Part shown: piece after piece, positions 1 to 8,321 of the stretch
Position numbering within the stretch: position 1 is the first letter of the stretch
Layout: every line of letters starts with the position of its first letter
NCBI GenBank assembly: GCA_900544865.1
Contig: UQXA01000001.1
Span: 62,001-126,000 of the forward strand
Source: an uncultured Collinsella sp.
Lineage (GTDB): Bacteria; Actinomycetota; Coriobacteriia; Coriobacteriales; Coriobacteriaceae
DNA: 64,000 bases
Reading direction: 5' to 3'
Program-made: the position numbers and the translations under genes
The notes under the pieces: model-generated
What the model was told of the DNA's origin: nothing
What the model saw: the letters and a program-made list of their open reading frames with translations, nothing else
Database searches by the model: none

Positions 1-1166
1 CCAACATCTGCGAGCGCTGTTACATCAAGGCTCTGCCCGTTGTCGCCGACTCCGGCGAGATCGGCGGCGACACTTCCGTCGAGTACATGGCCCTGGCCGA
101 CGCCGGCGAGGCCTCGCTCGTGTACTGCGACGATTGCGGCTTTGCTGCCGATGACGAGGCTGCAAGCACCAAGGTCGTTGTGACCGAGGGTCCCGGCGAC
201 GGCACGCTCACCAAGGTCGAGACTCCGGGCATGGGCACCATCGAGGCCGTCGCCAAGTTCTTCGGCTTCCCCGAGAACGGCACGCGCAAGTCGCTGGCGT
301 TGATTGACTCCGAGGGCAAGCCGGTCGTGGCCATTGTTCCGGGCGACCACGAGCTCAACGACTGTAAGGCCGAGCACGTCTTTGGCAAGGGCTATCGCAT
401 GATGACCGACGAGGAGCTCCAGACCTACGGGCTGCACAAGGGCTTTATCGGACCGGTCAACCTGCCCGAGGGCATCCGCCTGGTGTGCGATGAGAGTCTG
501 CGTGAGTCCAAGCAGTGGGCCTGCGGTGCCAACGAGGTCGACTATCACTTTACCGGTGCCTGCCCCGAGCGCGACTTTACCGTCGACGAGTGGGCCGACC
601 TGGTCACCGTCGTCGCCGGCGATCCCTGCCCTCACTGCGGCAAGCCGCTCTCTGCTGCTCGCGGCATCGAGGTTTCCCAGGTCTTCCAGCTGGGCACCAA
701 GTACTCCGAGGCCATGGGGGCCACCTTCATGGACGAGGACGGCAAGGAGAAGCCGCTTATCATGGGTTGCTACGGCGTGGGCGTGTCTCGCTCGCTCGCT
801 GCCGTCGTGGAACAGCACAACGACGAGCACGGCATAGTCTGGCCGGTCTCCGTCGCTCCGTACGAGGTCGCGGTGATTCCGCTCGACCCCAAGAAGGAGG
901 AGTGCGCTTCCGTCTGCGAGCAGATCGTTGATGGCCTGTGCGCCGAGGGTATCGAGGTCGTCGTCGACGATCGCGATGAGCGTCCCGGCTTTAAGTTTGC
1001 CGACAACGACCTTATGGGCTTCCCGTATCAGGTGGTGCTCGGCAAGCGTGGCCTTAAGAACGGCACTGTCGAGCTCAAGGATCGTGCCACGGGCGACCGT
1101 CAGGATGTGGCGATCGACGAGGTCGTCGCCAAGGTCGCTGAGCTTGTGAAGGCTGCCCGCCGCTAA
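1..1166 (+). CDS. proS: Prolyl-tRNA synthetase, C-terminal part (5' end outside window)
   Basis: Class II aminoacyl-tRNA synthetase that charges tRNA-Pro in the cytoplasm. The frame is open from base 3, and 387 residues lie in the window. The part present covers the end of the catalytic core, the editing insertion, the class II motif 3 region (GVGVSRSLAAVVEQ) and the anticodon-binding domain, which begins near VAPYEVAVIPL. This order matches the long bacterial ProS form of about 570 residues, so roughly a third is missing upstream. The gene ends in a strong terminator. No frameshift is seen. Confidence 0.95.
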   Translation, partial: NICERCYIKALPVVADSGEIGGDTSVEYMALADAGEASLVYCDDCGFAADDEAASTKVVVTEGPGDGTLTKVETPGMGTIEAVAKFFGFPENGTRKSLALIDSEGKPVVAIVPGDHELNDCKAEHVFGKGYRMMTDEELQTYGLHKGFIGPVNLPEGIRLVCDESLRESKQWACGANEVDYHFTGACPERDFTVDEWADLVTVVAGDPCPHCGKPLSAARGIEVSQVFQLGTKYSEAMGATFMDEDGKEKPLIMGCYGVGVSRSLAAVVEQHNDEHGIVWPVSVAPYEVAVIPLDPKKEECASVCEQIVDGLCAEGIEVVVDDRDERPGFKFADNDLMGFPYQVVLGKRGLKNGTVELKDRATGDRQDVAIDEVVAKVAELVKAARR

Positions 1167-1195
1167 TCGCCGATTTCGCTTGTAGTTCGATATAC

Positions 1196-1245
1196 GGGAC
1201 GGCCCCGCATTTCTCCAGATAGGGGAGATGCGGGGCCGTCCTTTT
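1196..1245 (+). terminator. Rho-independent terminator of proS
   Basis: A GC-rich hairpin of about 20 bp (GGACGGCCCCGCAT paired with ATGCGGGGCCGTCC) is followed by CTTTTAT, 30 nt after the proS stop. Confidence 0.9.
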
Positions 1246-1269
1246 ATCTTGTCGACGTACTCAATCGCT

Positions 1270-1314
1270 AAAAGGAAACCCCACAGCCCATGCGAGCTGC
1301 GGGGCTTCCTTTGT
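1270..1314 (-). terminator. Terminator of the minus-strand kinase gene
   Basis: The hairpin AAAGGAA-A-CCCC...GGGG-C-TTCCTTT lies just beyond the stop of the convergent minus-strand gene. Read on the minus strand it ends in TTTCCTTTT. It may act in both directions. Confidence 0.7.
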
Positions 1315-1344
1315 GCCTCCGATGCGAAATAAATCGCTCAGATA

Positions 1345-2109
1345 TTACTGATAATCGACGACGTCGATCCAGTTCTTAAGGAACTCATCGTTCACGTTGC
1401 GCTTACGAGCGAGCTCGGAAGCGGCGACGATGCTCGTCCACTGACGCACGACCTGCATGGGCATGTCGGCGCGGTCGCAGTAGAGCTCCAGATAAGCCTC
1501 GGCCTGGTCCTTGCTGTTGAGGGCAAAGAGCAGGTAGGTGGTGGCAACGTCGGCAGCAGGGGAGCCCTGGGTAGCGTGTGCCCAGTCGCACACATAGAGC
1601 TGGCCGTCGTCGCCGACGATGACGTTGGAGGGGTTGAAGTCGCCGTGGCAGACCTTGAACTCCTTGGTCATACCGTCCAGACGCTCCTGAAGGTTGTAGC
1701 GCGTGGTGGCATTGAGCTGATCAAGGCTGTCGATCATGCGGGCGAACTTGTCGCGCTGACGGTTGAGCAGCGGGGAGGTGTAGCCGTTGATCTCAATCTG
1801 GAGGTCGACGAACATCTCGAGGTACTCACCGAAGCGCTGGGGCTCGGCAGTCATCTTCTCGGCAAGGGTGGTGCCCGGAACCTTCTCGGTCACGAGCGCC
1901 CAGCCGTTGGCGTTCTCGAGCTGGGAAACCTCGAGAGCCTTGGGGCTGCGGATGCCGCACTCATTGATGCGGGCAAGATTCAAAGCCTCGTTGAACACGT
2001 CGGAGACGGGCTTGGTCTCGTTAAAGACCTTGACGATCTTGTCGCCCAGGTCGTAAACGACCTTGTTGCCACGGCGGACGAGCTCGGTCTTGGAATCGGG
2101 TAGCAGCAT
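1345..2109 (-). CDS. Aminoglycoside phosphotransferase/choline kinase-fold protein
   Basis: A small soluble kinase-fold protein of 254 residues. HGDFNPSN (residues 155-162) is the catalytic loop (Brenner motif) of the APH/choline kinase family, and CDW (174-176) stands where the metal-binding Asp motif is expected. A possible ATP-binding Lys lies in KIVKVF (about 24-29). The substrate cannot be read from sequence: relatives phosphorylate antibiotics, choline, sugars or nothing known. The start has a clear ribosome site (GAAAGGATG) on the minus strand. It lies downstream of adhE, separated by a hairpin, and may be read through from it. A resistance role should not be assumed. Confidence 0.75.
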   Translation of the reverse strand: MLLPDSKTELVRRGNKVVYDLGDKIVKVFNETKPVSDVFNEALNLARINECGIRSPKALEVSQLENANGWALVTEKVPGTTLAEKMTAEPQRFGEYLEMFVDLQIEINGYTSPLLNRQRDKFARMIDSLDQLNATTRYNLQERLDGMTKEFKVCHGDFNPSNVIVGDDGQLYVCDWAHATQGSPAADVATTYLLFALNSKDQAEAYLELYCDRADMPMQVVRQWTSIVAASELARKRNVNDEFLKNWIDVVDYQ

Positions 2110-2141
2110 GGTTGCATCCTTTCAACGATGCGATAGAAGCG

Positions 2142-2180
2142 ACGGCGGGGGTGTGTGAAACACCCGTGCACCCCCGCCGT
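2142..2180 (-). terminator. GC-rich hairpin after adhE, without a clear U-tract
   Basis: ACGGCGGGGGTG pairs perfectly with CACCCCCGCCGT across a 15-nt loop, 18 nt past the adhE stop. On the minus strand the sequence after the stem is CGCTTCTATC, so it would be at best a leaky terminator or a 3'-end stabiliser. Confidence 0.5.
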
Positions 2181-2197
2181 TAAAAACCGTGCTAGAA

Positions 2198-4846
2198 CTA
2201 GCAGACGGCGTAATCCTGAGGCTCGCGGCCGTAGTAGGCGTCCAGGTAGAGCTCCTTGATCTCGCTCATGAGCGGGTAGCGCGGGTTAGCGCCGGTGCAC
2301 TGGTCGTTGAATGCCTGCTCGGTCATCTCGTCGAGGGTGTCGAGGAAGTACTGCTCGTCAACACCGTAGTCGGCGATGGTCTTCTTGACACCGATGAAGT
2401 CCTTGAGCTCCTCGAGCTTCGTGATGAAGTTCTCGAAGACCTCCTTGTCGTCCTTGCCCTCGATGCCGCAGTACTTGGCCATCTCGGCGTAGTTGTGCAG
2501 CGCGTTGGGGTAAGGATACTGGGAGAAGGTACCCATCTTGACGGGAGCCTCGGCGGCGTTGTAGCGCATGACGCGAGTCAGGATGACGGCGTTTGCGAGG
2601 CCGTGGGGCAGGTGATGGAAAGCGCCGAGCTTGTGGGCCATGGAGTGGTTGAGGCCCAGGAAGGCGTTGGCGAAGGCCATACCGGCCATGCAGGAGGCGT
2701 TGTGCATCTCCTCGCGGGCGTGCGGGTCCTTGGCTCCGTTCGTGAAGCTGGAGGGCAGGTTCTCGAAGACGAGCTTAGCAGCGCGCTCGGAGAGGCCCTT
2801 GGTGTAGTCGGAAGCCATGATGGAGACGTAGGACTCGATGGCGTGGGTCATGACGTCGATGCCGGAGGCAGCGGTCAGGCCGCGCGGGGCGGTCATGCAG
2901 TTGTCGGCGTCGACGATAGCCATGTTGGGGAGCAGCGCGTAGTCGGCGAGCGGCCACTTGATGCCGGTCTCCTTGTCGGTGATGATGGCGAACGGCGTGC
3001 ACTCGGAGCCGGTACCCGAGGAGGTCGGGACGGCGACGAAGTAGGCCTTCTTGCCCATCTCGGGGAAGGTGAAGATACGCTTGCGGATGTCCATGAAGTC
3101 CATGGCCATGTCCTCAAACTTGCACTCGGGGTGCTCGTACATCATCCACATGATCTTGCCGGCGTCCATAGCGGAGCCACCGCCGACGGCGATGATGACG
3201 TCCGGCTCAAAGAGAGCCATCTGCTTGGCACCACGACGTGCGCACTGCAGCGACGGATCGGGCTCGACGTCGTAGAAGCAGTCGTGGGCGATGCCCATCT
3301 CGTCGAGCTTGGCCTCGATGGCGCGGGTGTTGCCATTCTTGAAGAGGAACTGGTCGGTGACGATGAAGGCGCGCTTCTTGCCCATGACGTTGCCAAGCTC
3401 GTCGAGGGCGACGGGCGTGGAACCCTTCTTGAAGTAGACCTTCTCGGGAGCGCGGAACCACAGCATGTTCTCACGGCGCTCGGCCACAGTCTTAACGTTG
3501 ATCAAGTGCTTCACCCCAACGTTCTCGGAGACGGAGTTGCCGCCCCAGGAGCCGCAGCCCAGGGTCAGAGACGGCTTCATGCCAAAGTTGTACAGGTCAC
3601 CGATGCCGCCGTGCGAGGACGGGGTGTTGATGACGATACGGCAGGCCTTCATGACGTGCTCGAACAGGCTGATCTTCTCGGCCTGGGCGGGGTGCACGTA
3701 CAGAGAGGCGGTGTGGCCCGGGCCACCGGCGAGCACCAGGTGCTCGGCCTTGTCGACGGCCTCCTGGAAGTCCTTGGCGTGGTACATGGCCAGGACCGGG
3801 GAGAGCTTCTCGTGGGAGAACTCCTCCTTGGCGGGGTCGGTGGAGGTGACCTCGGCGATCAGGATCTTGGTCTTGGCGGGAACCTCGATGCCGGCGAGCT
3901 CGGCGATCTTGGCGGCAGCCATGCCGGGGATGCGGTGATCGAGGGCGCCGTTCTTGAACATAGCGGCACGCAGGGCCTCCATCTCGGCACCCTGCTTGAC
4001 GAAGTAGCAGCCGCGCTTCTGGAACTCGGCCTTAACCTGGTCATAGATGGTGTCGATGACGGTCACGGACTGCTCGGAAGCGCAGATCATGCCGTTGTCG
4101 AAGGTCTTGGAGTGGATGATGGAGTTGACGGCGAGCAGCACGTCGGCGGTGTCGTCGATGACGACCGGGGTGTTACCGGCGCCAACGCCCAGGGCGGGCT
4201 TGCCCGAGGAGTAGGCGGCCTTGACCATACCTGGGCCACCGGTGGCGAGGATGATGTCGACGTCGCGCATGACCATGTTGGTCAGCTCGATGGAGGGGAC
4301 ATCGACCCAGCCGATGATGCCCTCGGGGGCGCCGGCCTTGACGGCGGCGTCAAGCACGAGCTTGGCGGCGGCGATGGTGCACTTGGCGGCAGCCGGGTGC
4401 GGGGAGATGATGATGGCGTTGCGGGTCTTCAGGCAGATCAGCGTCTTGAAGATCGCGGTGGAGGTGGGGTTGGTCGTCGGGATGACGGCGCCCACGATAC
4501 CGATGGGCTCGGCGATCTTGGTGATGCCGTAGGCCTCGTCGCGCTCCAGGACACCACAGGTCTTGGTGTTCTTGTAAGCGTTGTAGATGTACTCTGCGGC
4601 GTAGTGGTTCTTGATGACCTTGTCCTCAAGAACGCCGCGGCCGGTCTCCTCGATGGCCATCTTCGCCAACGGGATACGAGCCTTGTTGGCGGCCATGGCG
4701 GCCTCATAGAAGATCTTGTCGACCTGCTCCTGCGTGTACGTAGCAAAAAGCGCCTGGGCCTCTCGCATCTGAGCGAGCTTAGCCTCAAGCGCCTCTACGT
4801 TGTCCACAATTGCGGGAGTAGTGTTTTCCGGTGACTTTTTCACCAT
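2198..4846 (-). CDS. adhE: Bifunctional acetaldehyde-CoA/alcohol dehydrogenase AdhE
   Basis: Reduces acetyl-CoA to acetaldehyde and then ethanol, regenerating NAD+ during fermentation. It normally forms long cytoplasmic spirosomes. The 882-residue length is typical. The N-terminal aldehyde dehydrogenase half has its catalytic Cys255 in GMICASEQS. The C-terminal half is an iron-type alcohol dehydrogenase, with AVGGGSAMDAGK (nucleotide binding) and metal ligands in GIDVMTHAIE and MAHKLGAFHHLPHG. The start follows AAGGAG closely. Two TTCAACTAA repeats about 100-120 bp upstream may be regulatory. A very long open frame on the opposite strand is a codon-bias shadow. Confidence 0.97.
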   Translation of the reverse strand: MVKKSPENTTPAIVDNVEALEAKLAQMREAQALFATYTQEQVDKIFYEAAMAANKARIPLAKMAIEETGRGVLEDKVIKNHYAAEYIYNAYKNTKTCGVLERDEAYGITKIAEPIGIVGAVIPTTNPTSTAIFKTLICLKTRNAIIISPHPAAAKCTIAAAKLVLDAAVKAGAPEGIIGWVDVPSIELTNMVMRDVDIILATGGPGMVKAAYSSGKPALGVGAGNTPVVIDDTADVLLAVNSIIHSKTFDNGMICASEQSVTVIDTIYDQVKAEFQKRGCYFVKQGAEMEALRAAMFKNGALDHRIPGMAAAKIAELAGIEVPAKTKILIAEVTSTDPAKEEFSHEKLSPVLAMYHAKDFQEAVDKAEHLVLAGGPGHTASLYVHPAQAEKISLFEHVMKACRIVINTPSSHGGIGDLYNFGMKPSLTLGCGSWGGNSVSENVGVKHLINVKTVAERRENMLWFRAPEKVYFKKGSTPVALDELGNVMGKKRAFIVTDQFLFKNGNTRAIEAKLDEMGIAHDCFYDVEPDPSLQCARRGAKQMALFEPDVIIAVGGGSAMDAGKIMWMMYEHPECKFEDMAMDFMDIRKRIFTFPEMGKKAYFVAVPTSSGTGSECTPFAIITDKETGIKWPLADYALLPNMAIVDADNCMTAPRGLTAASGIDVMTHAIESYVSIMASDYTKGLSERAAKLVFENLPSSFTNGAKDPHAREEMHNASCMAGMAFANAFLGLNHSMAHKLGAFHHLPHGLANAVILTRVMRYNAAEAPVKMGTFSQYPYPNALHNYAEMAKYCGIEGKDDKEVFENFITKLEELKDFIGVKKTIADYGVDEQYFLDTLDEMTEQAFNDQCTGANPRYPLMSEIKELYLDAYYGREPQDYAVC

Positions 4847-4943
4847 TTGTGTCTCCTTGCGATCGGAGATTTACCCTACGCCTTGCATGATAGCAAGAAA
4901 TTATTCGGCGAACGGTAAGATTCCCGTAAAAGGCACACTAAAA

Positions 4944-4977
4944 CGCTTCAACTAAATGAACCGTTTCAACTAATGAT
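4944..4977 (-). repeat. Paired direct repeat upstream of adhE
   Basis: TTCAACTAA occurs at 4947-4955 and 4965-4973, each inside a longer similar unit (CGCTTCAACTAAATGA and CGTTTCAACTAATGAT), with an 18-bp period. It lies between adhE and the transposase unit. It could be an operator for adhE; no regulator is identified. Confidence 0.35.
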
Positions 4978-4990
4978 GCACCGCCCCACT

Positions 4991-5039
4991 CATTGGGGAC
5001 AGACTTACATGAGTGCTTTCACTCATTTGGGACAGACAT
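4991..5039. repeat. Left inverted repeat of the Y1 transposase unit
   Basis: This 49-bp repeat matches the reverse complement of 5975-6023 with a single mismatch. It holds two GGGACAGAC boxes around a small hairpin, ATGAGTG-CTTT-CACTCAT. This resembles the REP-like ends recognised by Y1/RAYT transposases. From here to 5167 there is only AT-richer leader sequence with a possible -10 (TATAAA, about 5089-5094). Confidence 0.8.
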
Positions 5040-5167
5040 TGTTTTGCCATTTTGCCGCTCTGGACCTGTTTTTGCCGCTCATTGGATATAAATAGGTCAC
5101 AGGCTCAGCATTTCGCGTTGCTTCTCTCCTTTTAGGTGTTGCCTGTACAGTTTTGGAAGGAGAGATT

Positions 5168-5944
5168 ATGCCCCGATGTGCCCGCGCCGTTTCGATCACC
5201 GGCTATTACCATGTCTTTGACCGTGGTAACTCCAAACAGATTATTTTTGAAGATGACTCCGACCGTTATCGTTTCTTATCGGATATCTCGGATAGGTTCT
5301 CGCGCCATGAAGTGGCGGTGTTGGCTTGGTGCCTTATGGACAATCACTTCCATTTGATGGTTGATGACCCATATGACAACCTTTCAAAGGCAATGCAGTG
5401 CGCATTGACGGCATATGCTAAATATTTCAATGGGAAAACGGGAAGAACGGGGCATCTGTTTGACAATCGCTATTCGCGGGTCGCGGTTGAGTCGGACACG
5501 CAGGCGGTGCAGCTGCTCGACTATATCCATCTCAATCCGGTGAAAGGCGCAATCAACTCACTCGAGGCGTACCGTTGGTCAAGCTACAAGGCATATCAGC
5601 TGGGCTATGATCCCTTTGACATCTGCGATGCGGCCCCTATGCTCGATATTGTCGGAGGCTCCCGTCGCTATTGCGAGCATCTCAAGGAAGTTGCCGGGCG
5701 CATCTGGTCAGTGGAGGTTCTTCCACGCCGGCGGATCCCCGATGAGGAGGCCTTTTCCGTTGCGCGCGAAGTCCTGCCGAGCATAGATCCTGCGCTGCTC
5801 AAGGCTCTGCCACGCCCCGAACGCGATGCCTGTCTTTTGAGGCTCAGGCGGGCGCATCTCACGGTCAAGCAAATTGCCCGTATCACCGGTATCGGCGCTA
5901 CAAGCGTGACCAAGGCCACCATAGGCTGGAATGAGGCAGCGTGA
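5168..5944 (+). CDS. Y1 (HUH) single-strand transposase, RAYT/REP-associated type
   Basis: A 258-residue protein of the IS200-like Y1 transposase family, which nicks and joins single-stranded DNA at hairpins. The HUH motif is His60-Phe-His62 in MDNHFHLM; the probable nucleophile is Tyr119 in LLDYIHLNPVKG. The C-terminal extension beyond the catalytic domain (about 120-258) has a helix-turn-helix look near its end, as in RAYTs. ATG 5168 was chosen because GGAAGGAG precedes it; an upstream in-frame ATG at 5153 has no such site. It is flanked by 49-bp near-perfect inverted repeats. The gene is intact. It sits between adhE and rpmB without breaking either. Confidence 0.88.
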   Translation: MPRCARAVSITGYYHVFDRGNSKQIIFEDDSDRYRFLSDISDRFSRHEVAVLAWCLMDNHFHLMVDDPYDNLSKAMQCALTAYAKYFNGKTGRTGHLFDNRYSRVAVESDTQAVQLLDYIHLNPVKGAINSLEAYRWSSYKAYQLGYDPFDICDAAPMLDIVGGSRRYCEHLKEVAGRIWSVEVLPRRRIPDEEAFSVAREVLPSIDPALLKALPRPERDACLLRLRRAHLTVKQIARITGIGATSVTKATIGWNEAA

Positions 5945-5974
5945 GGCAGGGGCGAACCGCTGCCGGCACGCGTT

Positions 5975-6023
5975 ATGTCTGTCCCAAATGTGTGAAAGCA
6001 CTCATGTAAGTCTGTCCCCAATG
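5975..6023. repeat. Right inverted repeat of the Y1 transposase unit
   Basis: Inverse copy of 4991-5039 (48 of 49 identical). It is followed at 6029-6045 by a further box, GTCTGTCCCCAATGAGTG, so the right end carries three GTCTGTCCC boxes against two on the left. Confidence 0.8.
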
Positions 6024-6046
6024 GGTGAGTCTGTCCCCAATGAGTG

Positions 6047-6078
6047 CAAAAAGGCGCCCTCCACATGGAGGACGCCTT
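6047..6078 (-). terminator. Terminator of rpmB
   Basis: Read on the minus strand: a hairpin AAGGCGTCCTCC / GGAGGGCGCCTT followed by TTTG. The transposase unit ends directly against it. Confidence 0.85.
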
Positions 6079-6147
6079 TGGTAAGTTCTATGTGAACGCG
6101 AGGTCTTTGACCCGGAGAGTCCGAGGTACTTGTTGCTAAGACCTTAT

Positions 6148-6336
6148 TTAGGAGCGCGCAACCTTGCCGGACTTGAGGCAGGTGGAGCAAACGTTCATCT
6201 TGCGACGGTGACCATCGACGACGACGTAGACGCGCTGGATGTTGGGGCGGAACTTACGGTTGGTGACGCGGTGAGAGTGGCTGATGGAGCGACCGGCAAC
6301 GGGGTGCTTACCGCAAACTTCGCAAACTTTGGACAT
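6148..6336 (-). CDS. rpmB: 50S ribosomal protein L28
   Basis: A small basic protein of the large ribosomal subunit, 62 residues. The N-terminus MSKVCEVCGKHP and a second Cys pair (CSTC) give the zinc-ribbon form of L28; HSHRVTNRKFRPN is typical of the family. The start at 6336 is fixed by AAGGAGGG seven bases upstream; longer in-frame starts would add an unrelated leader. It is monocistronic, with its own promoter and terminator. Confidence 0.95.
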   Translation of the reverse strand: MSKVCEVCGKHPVAGRSISHSHRVTNRKFRPNIQRVYVVVDGHRRKMNVCSTCLKSGKVARS

Positions 6337-6390
6337 AACTGACCCTCCTTGGGCGACAAACGAACATGTCGCGTTAACAAACAAGCCTGA

Positions 6391-6399
6391 ACTATAGCA
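6391..6399 (-). promoter_or_regulatory. Extended -10 promoter of rpmB
   Basis: TGCTATAGT on the minus strand, about 55 nt before the rpmB start, with no good -35. The same TGCTATAGT precedes rpsT. Confidence 0.55.
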
Positions 6400-6627
6400 C
6401 AGAAGCATGCCTCTGTGCGCAATCTACACAGAGATATTTCTCTTTTGGCGATAGTGCCCACGCCACGGCCCTGGACGTAGATCCGATTTGCGTGCAGCAG
6501 AGGGGATTATGCCAGCTCGCAACAAGGTTTTCAAGCGCGTCCCATAAATATATATAGGTTTATGGAGCTATTGGCTCCGTTTACGGATTGACTAGTATTT
6601 ATGCTCGCATTTGAGCCCGAGGTTGGC

Positions 6628-6766
6628 TACACTATGCCTTGACCATTAAAGGGGTACGAGATACCCACATGGAATTACATAGCTGTCAATAAGCAGTACT
6701 TCCTGTGGGTGTCTGGTCCGCTTTGAGCGGTCGGGCATCTATTTTTTTGACTGTGTCAGCAGTCAA
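6628..6766 (+). promoter_or_regulatory. pyr leader with terminator/antiterminator fold
   Basis: Three mutually exclusive stems are visible. (1) GGGTA-CGAGA-TACCC at 6652-6666. (2) A 10-bp antiterminator, GATACCCACA (6660-6669) with TGTGGGTGTC (6704-6713). (3) A terminator, GGGTGTCTGG-T-CCGCT (6707-6722) with AGCGGTCGGGCATCT (6726-6740), then ATTTTTTT. Stem 1 frees the terminator by hiding part of stem 2. This is the logic of PyrR/UMP attenuation. A small hairpin TTGACTG/CAGTCAA follows before the pyrR ribosome site. A possible -10 (TACACT) is at 6628. No exact match to the Bacillus PyrR-binding loop was found. The remaining upstream gap (6400-6627) shows only a short GGAGC/GCTCC hairpin. Confidence 0.7.
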
Positions 6767-6787
6767 GACATGTGAGGAAGGAGATCG

Positions 6788-7372
6788 ATGGGCACGACTT
6801 CCCCCAAGGCGGTCATCATGGACGAGACCGCCGTCAACCGAGCGATGACCCGCATCGCGCACGAGATTCTCGAGCGCAACGAGGGCTGTGAAGACCTCGC
6901 TCTGGTCGGCATCGTCACGCGCGGTGACCTTCTGGCAAAGAAGCTCGCCGAGGCGATCAAGGAGATCGAGGGTGTCGACGTTCCGCTCGGCAGCCTGGAC
7001 ATCAGCTTCTATCGCGATGACTATGCGACCAATTTCGCTCCCGCGATCCACGCTACCAACATTCCCTTCAGCGTCGACGGCAAGCGCGTCGTGCTGGTGG
7101 ACGACATCCTGTACACGGGTCGTACCATCCGCGCCGCTCTGGACGCCGTTATGGACCTGGGCCGTCCGAACCGTATCGAGCTGGCAGTTCTCGTTGACCG
7201 CGGTCACCGCGAGCTCCCTATCTCACCGGACTTTGTCGGCAAGAACGTTCCCTCGTCGCACGAGGAGAACGTGCACCTATATATGAAGGAAGTCGACGGC
7301 CGTACCGCTGTCGAGATCAACGACGTCGCGCCGGGTTCCCACGTGGGCTCCGCGCCGCTGGGAGGTGAGTAG
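6788..7372 (+). CDS. pyrR: PyrR bifunctional pyr operon regulator/uracil phosphoribosyltransferase
   Basis: Binds pyr mRNA when UMP is high, favouring termination; many members also convert uracil and PRPP to UMP. The 194 residues have a type I PRTase fold with the PRPP loop VVLVDDILYTGRT near residue 100 and a dimer region typical of PyrR (LVDRGHRELPI). About 15 residues at the C-terminus are extra compared with Bacillus PyrR. GGAAGGAG precedes the ATG. It is first in the operon, directly behind an attenuator-like leader. Confidence 0.95.
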   Translation: MGTTSPKAVIMDETAVNRAMTRIAHEILERNEGCEDLALVGIVTRGDLLAKKLAEAIKEIEGVDVPLGSLDISFYRDDYATNFAPAIHATNIPFSVDGKRVVLVDDILYTGRTIRAALDAVMDLGRPNRIELAVLVDRGHRELPISPDFVGKNVPSSHEENVHLYMKEVDGRTAVEINDVAPGSHVGSAPLGGE

Positions 7373-7376
7373 TACC

Positions 7377-8321
7377 GTGGCGTTCAACCATAAGCACCTG
7401 ATTGACATTACCGAGTACTCCGAAGAGGACATCAAGCTCATCCTCGAGACCGCCAAGGCGTTCTCCGAGGTCAACGAGCGTGCCATCAAGAAGGTCCCCA
7501 CGCTCAAGGGCAAGACCATCGTCAACATGTTCAACGAGCCCTCGACGCGTACCCGCAGCTCCTTCGAGCTCGCCGAGAAGCGCCTTTCGGCCGACAGCCT
7601 CAACTTCGGCGGCTCCTCGACCTCCACGGTCAAGGGCGAGAGCCTCGTCGATACCGTCGAGACCCTCAACGCTTACAAGATCGACTGCATCGTCGTGCGC
7701 GACAAGCATGCCGGTGCTCCCTACATCGTCACCCAGAATTCGCCCGCGAGCGTCATCTGCGCCGGTGACGGTAAGCACAACCACCCCACGCAGGCTCTGC
7801 TCGACCTGTACACCATCTGGGAACACAAGGGTGACTTCCACGGTCTGAAGGTCGCTGTCGTCGGCGATATCGCGCACTCCCGTGTCTGCGGCTCGCTGAT
7901 CCCCGCCCTTAAGATCATGGGCTGCGAGACCTACGCCGTCGCCCCCGGCACGCTGCTGCCGCCGTCGCCCGAGGTCCTGGGCTGCGACCACGTGACGAGC
8001 GACCTCGATTCCGTCCTGCCCGAGCTGGACGTTGTCTACATGCTGCGCGTGCAGCAGGAGCGCCTCGAGGGTGCCCCGTTCCCGACCATTCGCGAGTACC
8101 ACAAGCTCTTCGGCCTGACCAAGGACCGCGAGAAGCTCATGAAGCCCGACGCGATCATCTGCCACCCGGGCCCCATCAACCGCGGTGTCGAGTTCGACTC
8201 CTATATGGCCGACCACCCGCAACGCTCCGTCATTCTGGAGCAGGTCTACGCCGGTATCTGCGTGCGTATGGCTATCCTGTATCTGCTGCTTGGAGGTGCC
8301 GATAATGGCCTTGCTTCTTAA
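7377..8321 (+). CDS. pyrB: Aspartate carbamoyltransferase catalytic subunit
   Basis: Joins carbamoyl phosphate and aspartate, the first committed step of pyrimidine synthesis. 314 residues. The carbamoyl-phosphate loop STRTRSSFE and HPTQALLDLYTIWE are both present; the aspartate domain follows. GTG at 7377 is preferred because GGGAGGTG lies 10 nt upstream. The in-frame GTG at 7365 overlaps that site and the pyrR stop. No regulatory pyrI gene follows, so the enzyme is probably an unregulated trimer or associates with dihydroorotase. Confidence 0.95.
   Translation: MAFNHKHLIDITEYSEEDIKLILETAKAFSEVNERAIKKVPTLKGKTIVNMFNEPSTRTRSSFELAEKRLSADSLNFGGSSTSTVKGESLVDTVETLNAYKIDCIVVRDKHAGAPYIVTQNSPASVICAGDGKHNHPTQALLDLYTIWEHKGDFHGLKVAVVGDIAHSRVCGSLIPALKIMGCETYAVAPGTLLPPSPEVLGCDHVTSDLDSVLPELDVVYMLRVQQERLEGAPFPTIREYHKLFGLTKDREKLMKPDAIICHPGPINRGVEFDSYMADHPQRSVILEQVYAGICVRMAILYLLLGGADNGLAS

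Noticed and set aside
1345..2109. Antibiotic resistance gene call for the kinase-fold protein
   Set aside because: The HGDxxxxN motif defines a broad fold family. Nothing ties this member to a drug substrate.
2189..4834. 881-codon open frame antisense to adhE
   Set aside because: It is a shadow of strong GC-rich codon bias in adhE. Its translation is a low-complexity Leu/Val/Gly/Asp/His mixture with no motif.
6669..6692. A seven-codon open frame (MELHSCQ) in the pyr leader
   Set aside because: It lies inside the antiterminator stem, has only a poor ribosome site and is not pyrimidine-sensing in composition. The stem competition explains the region better.
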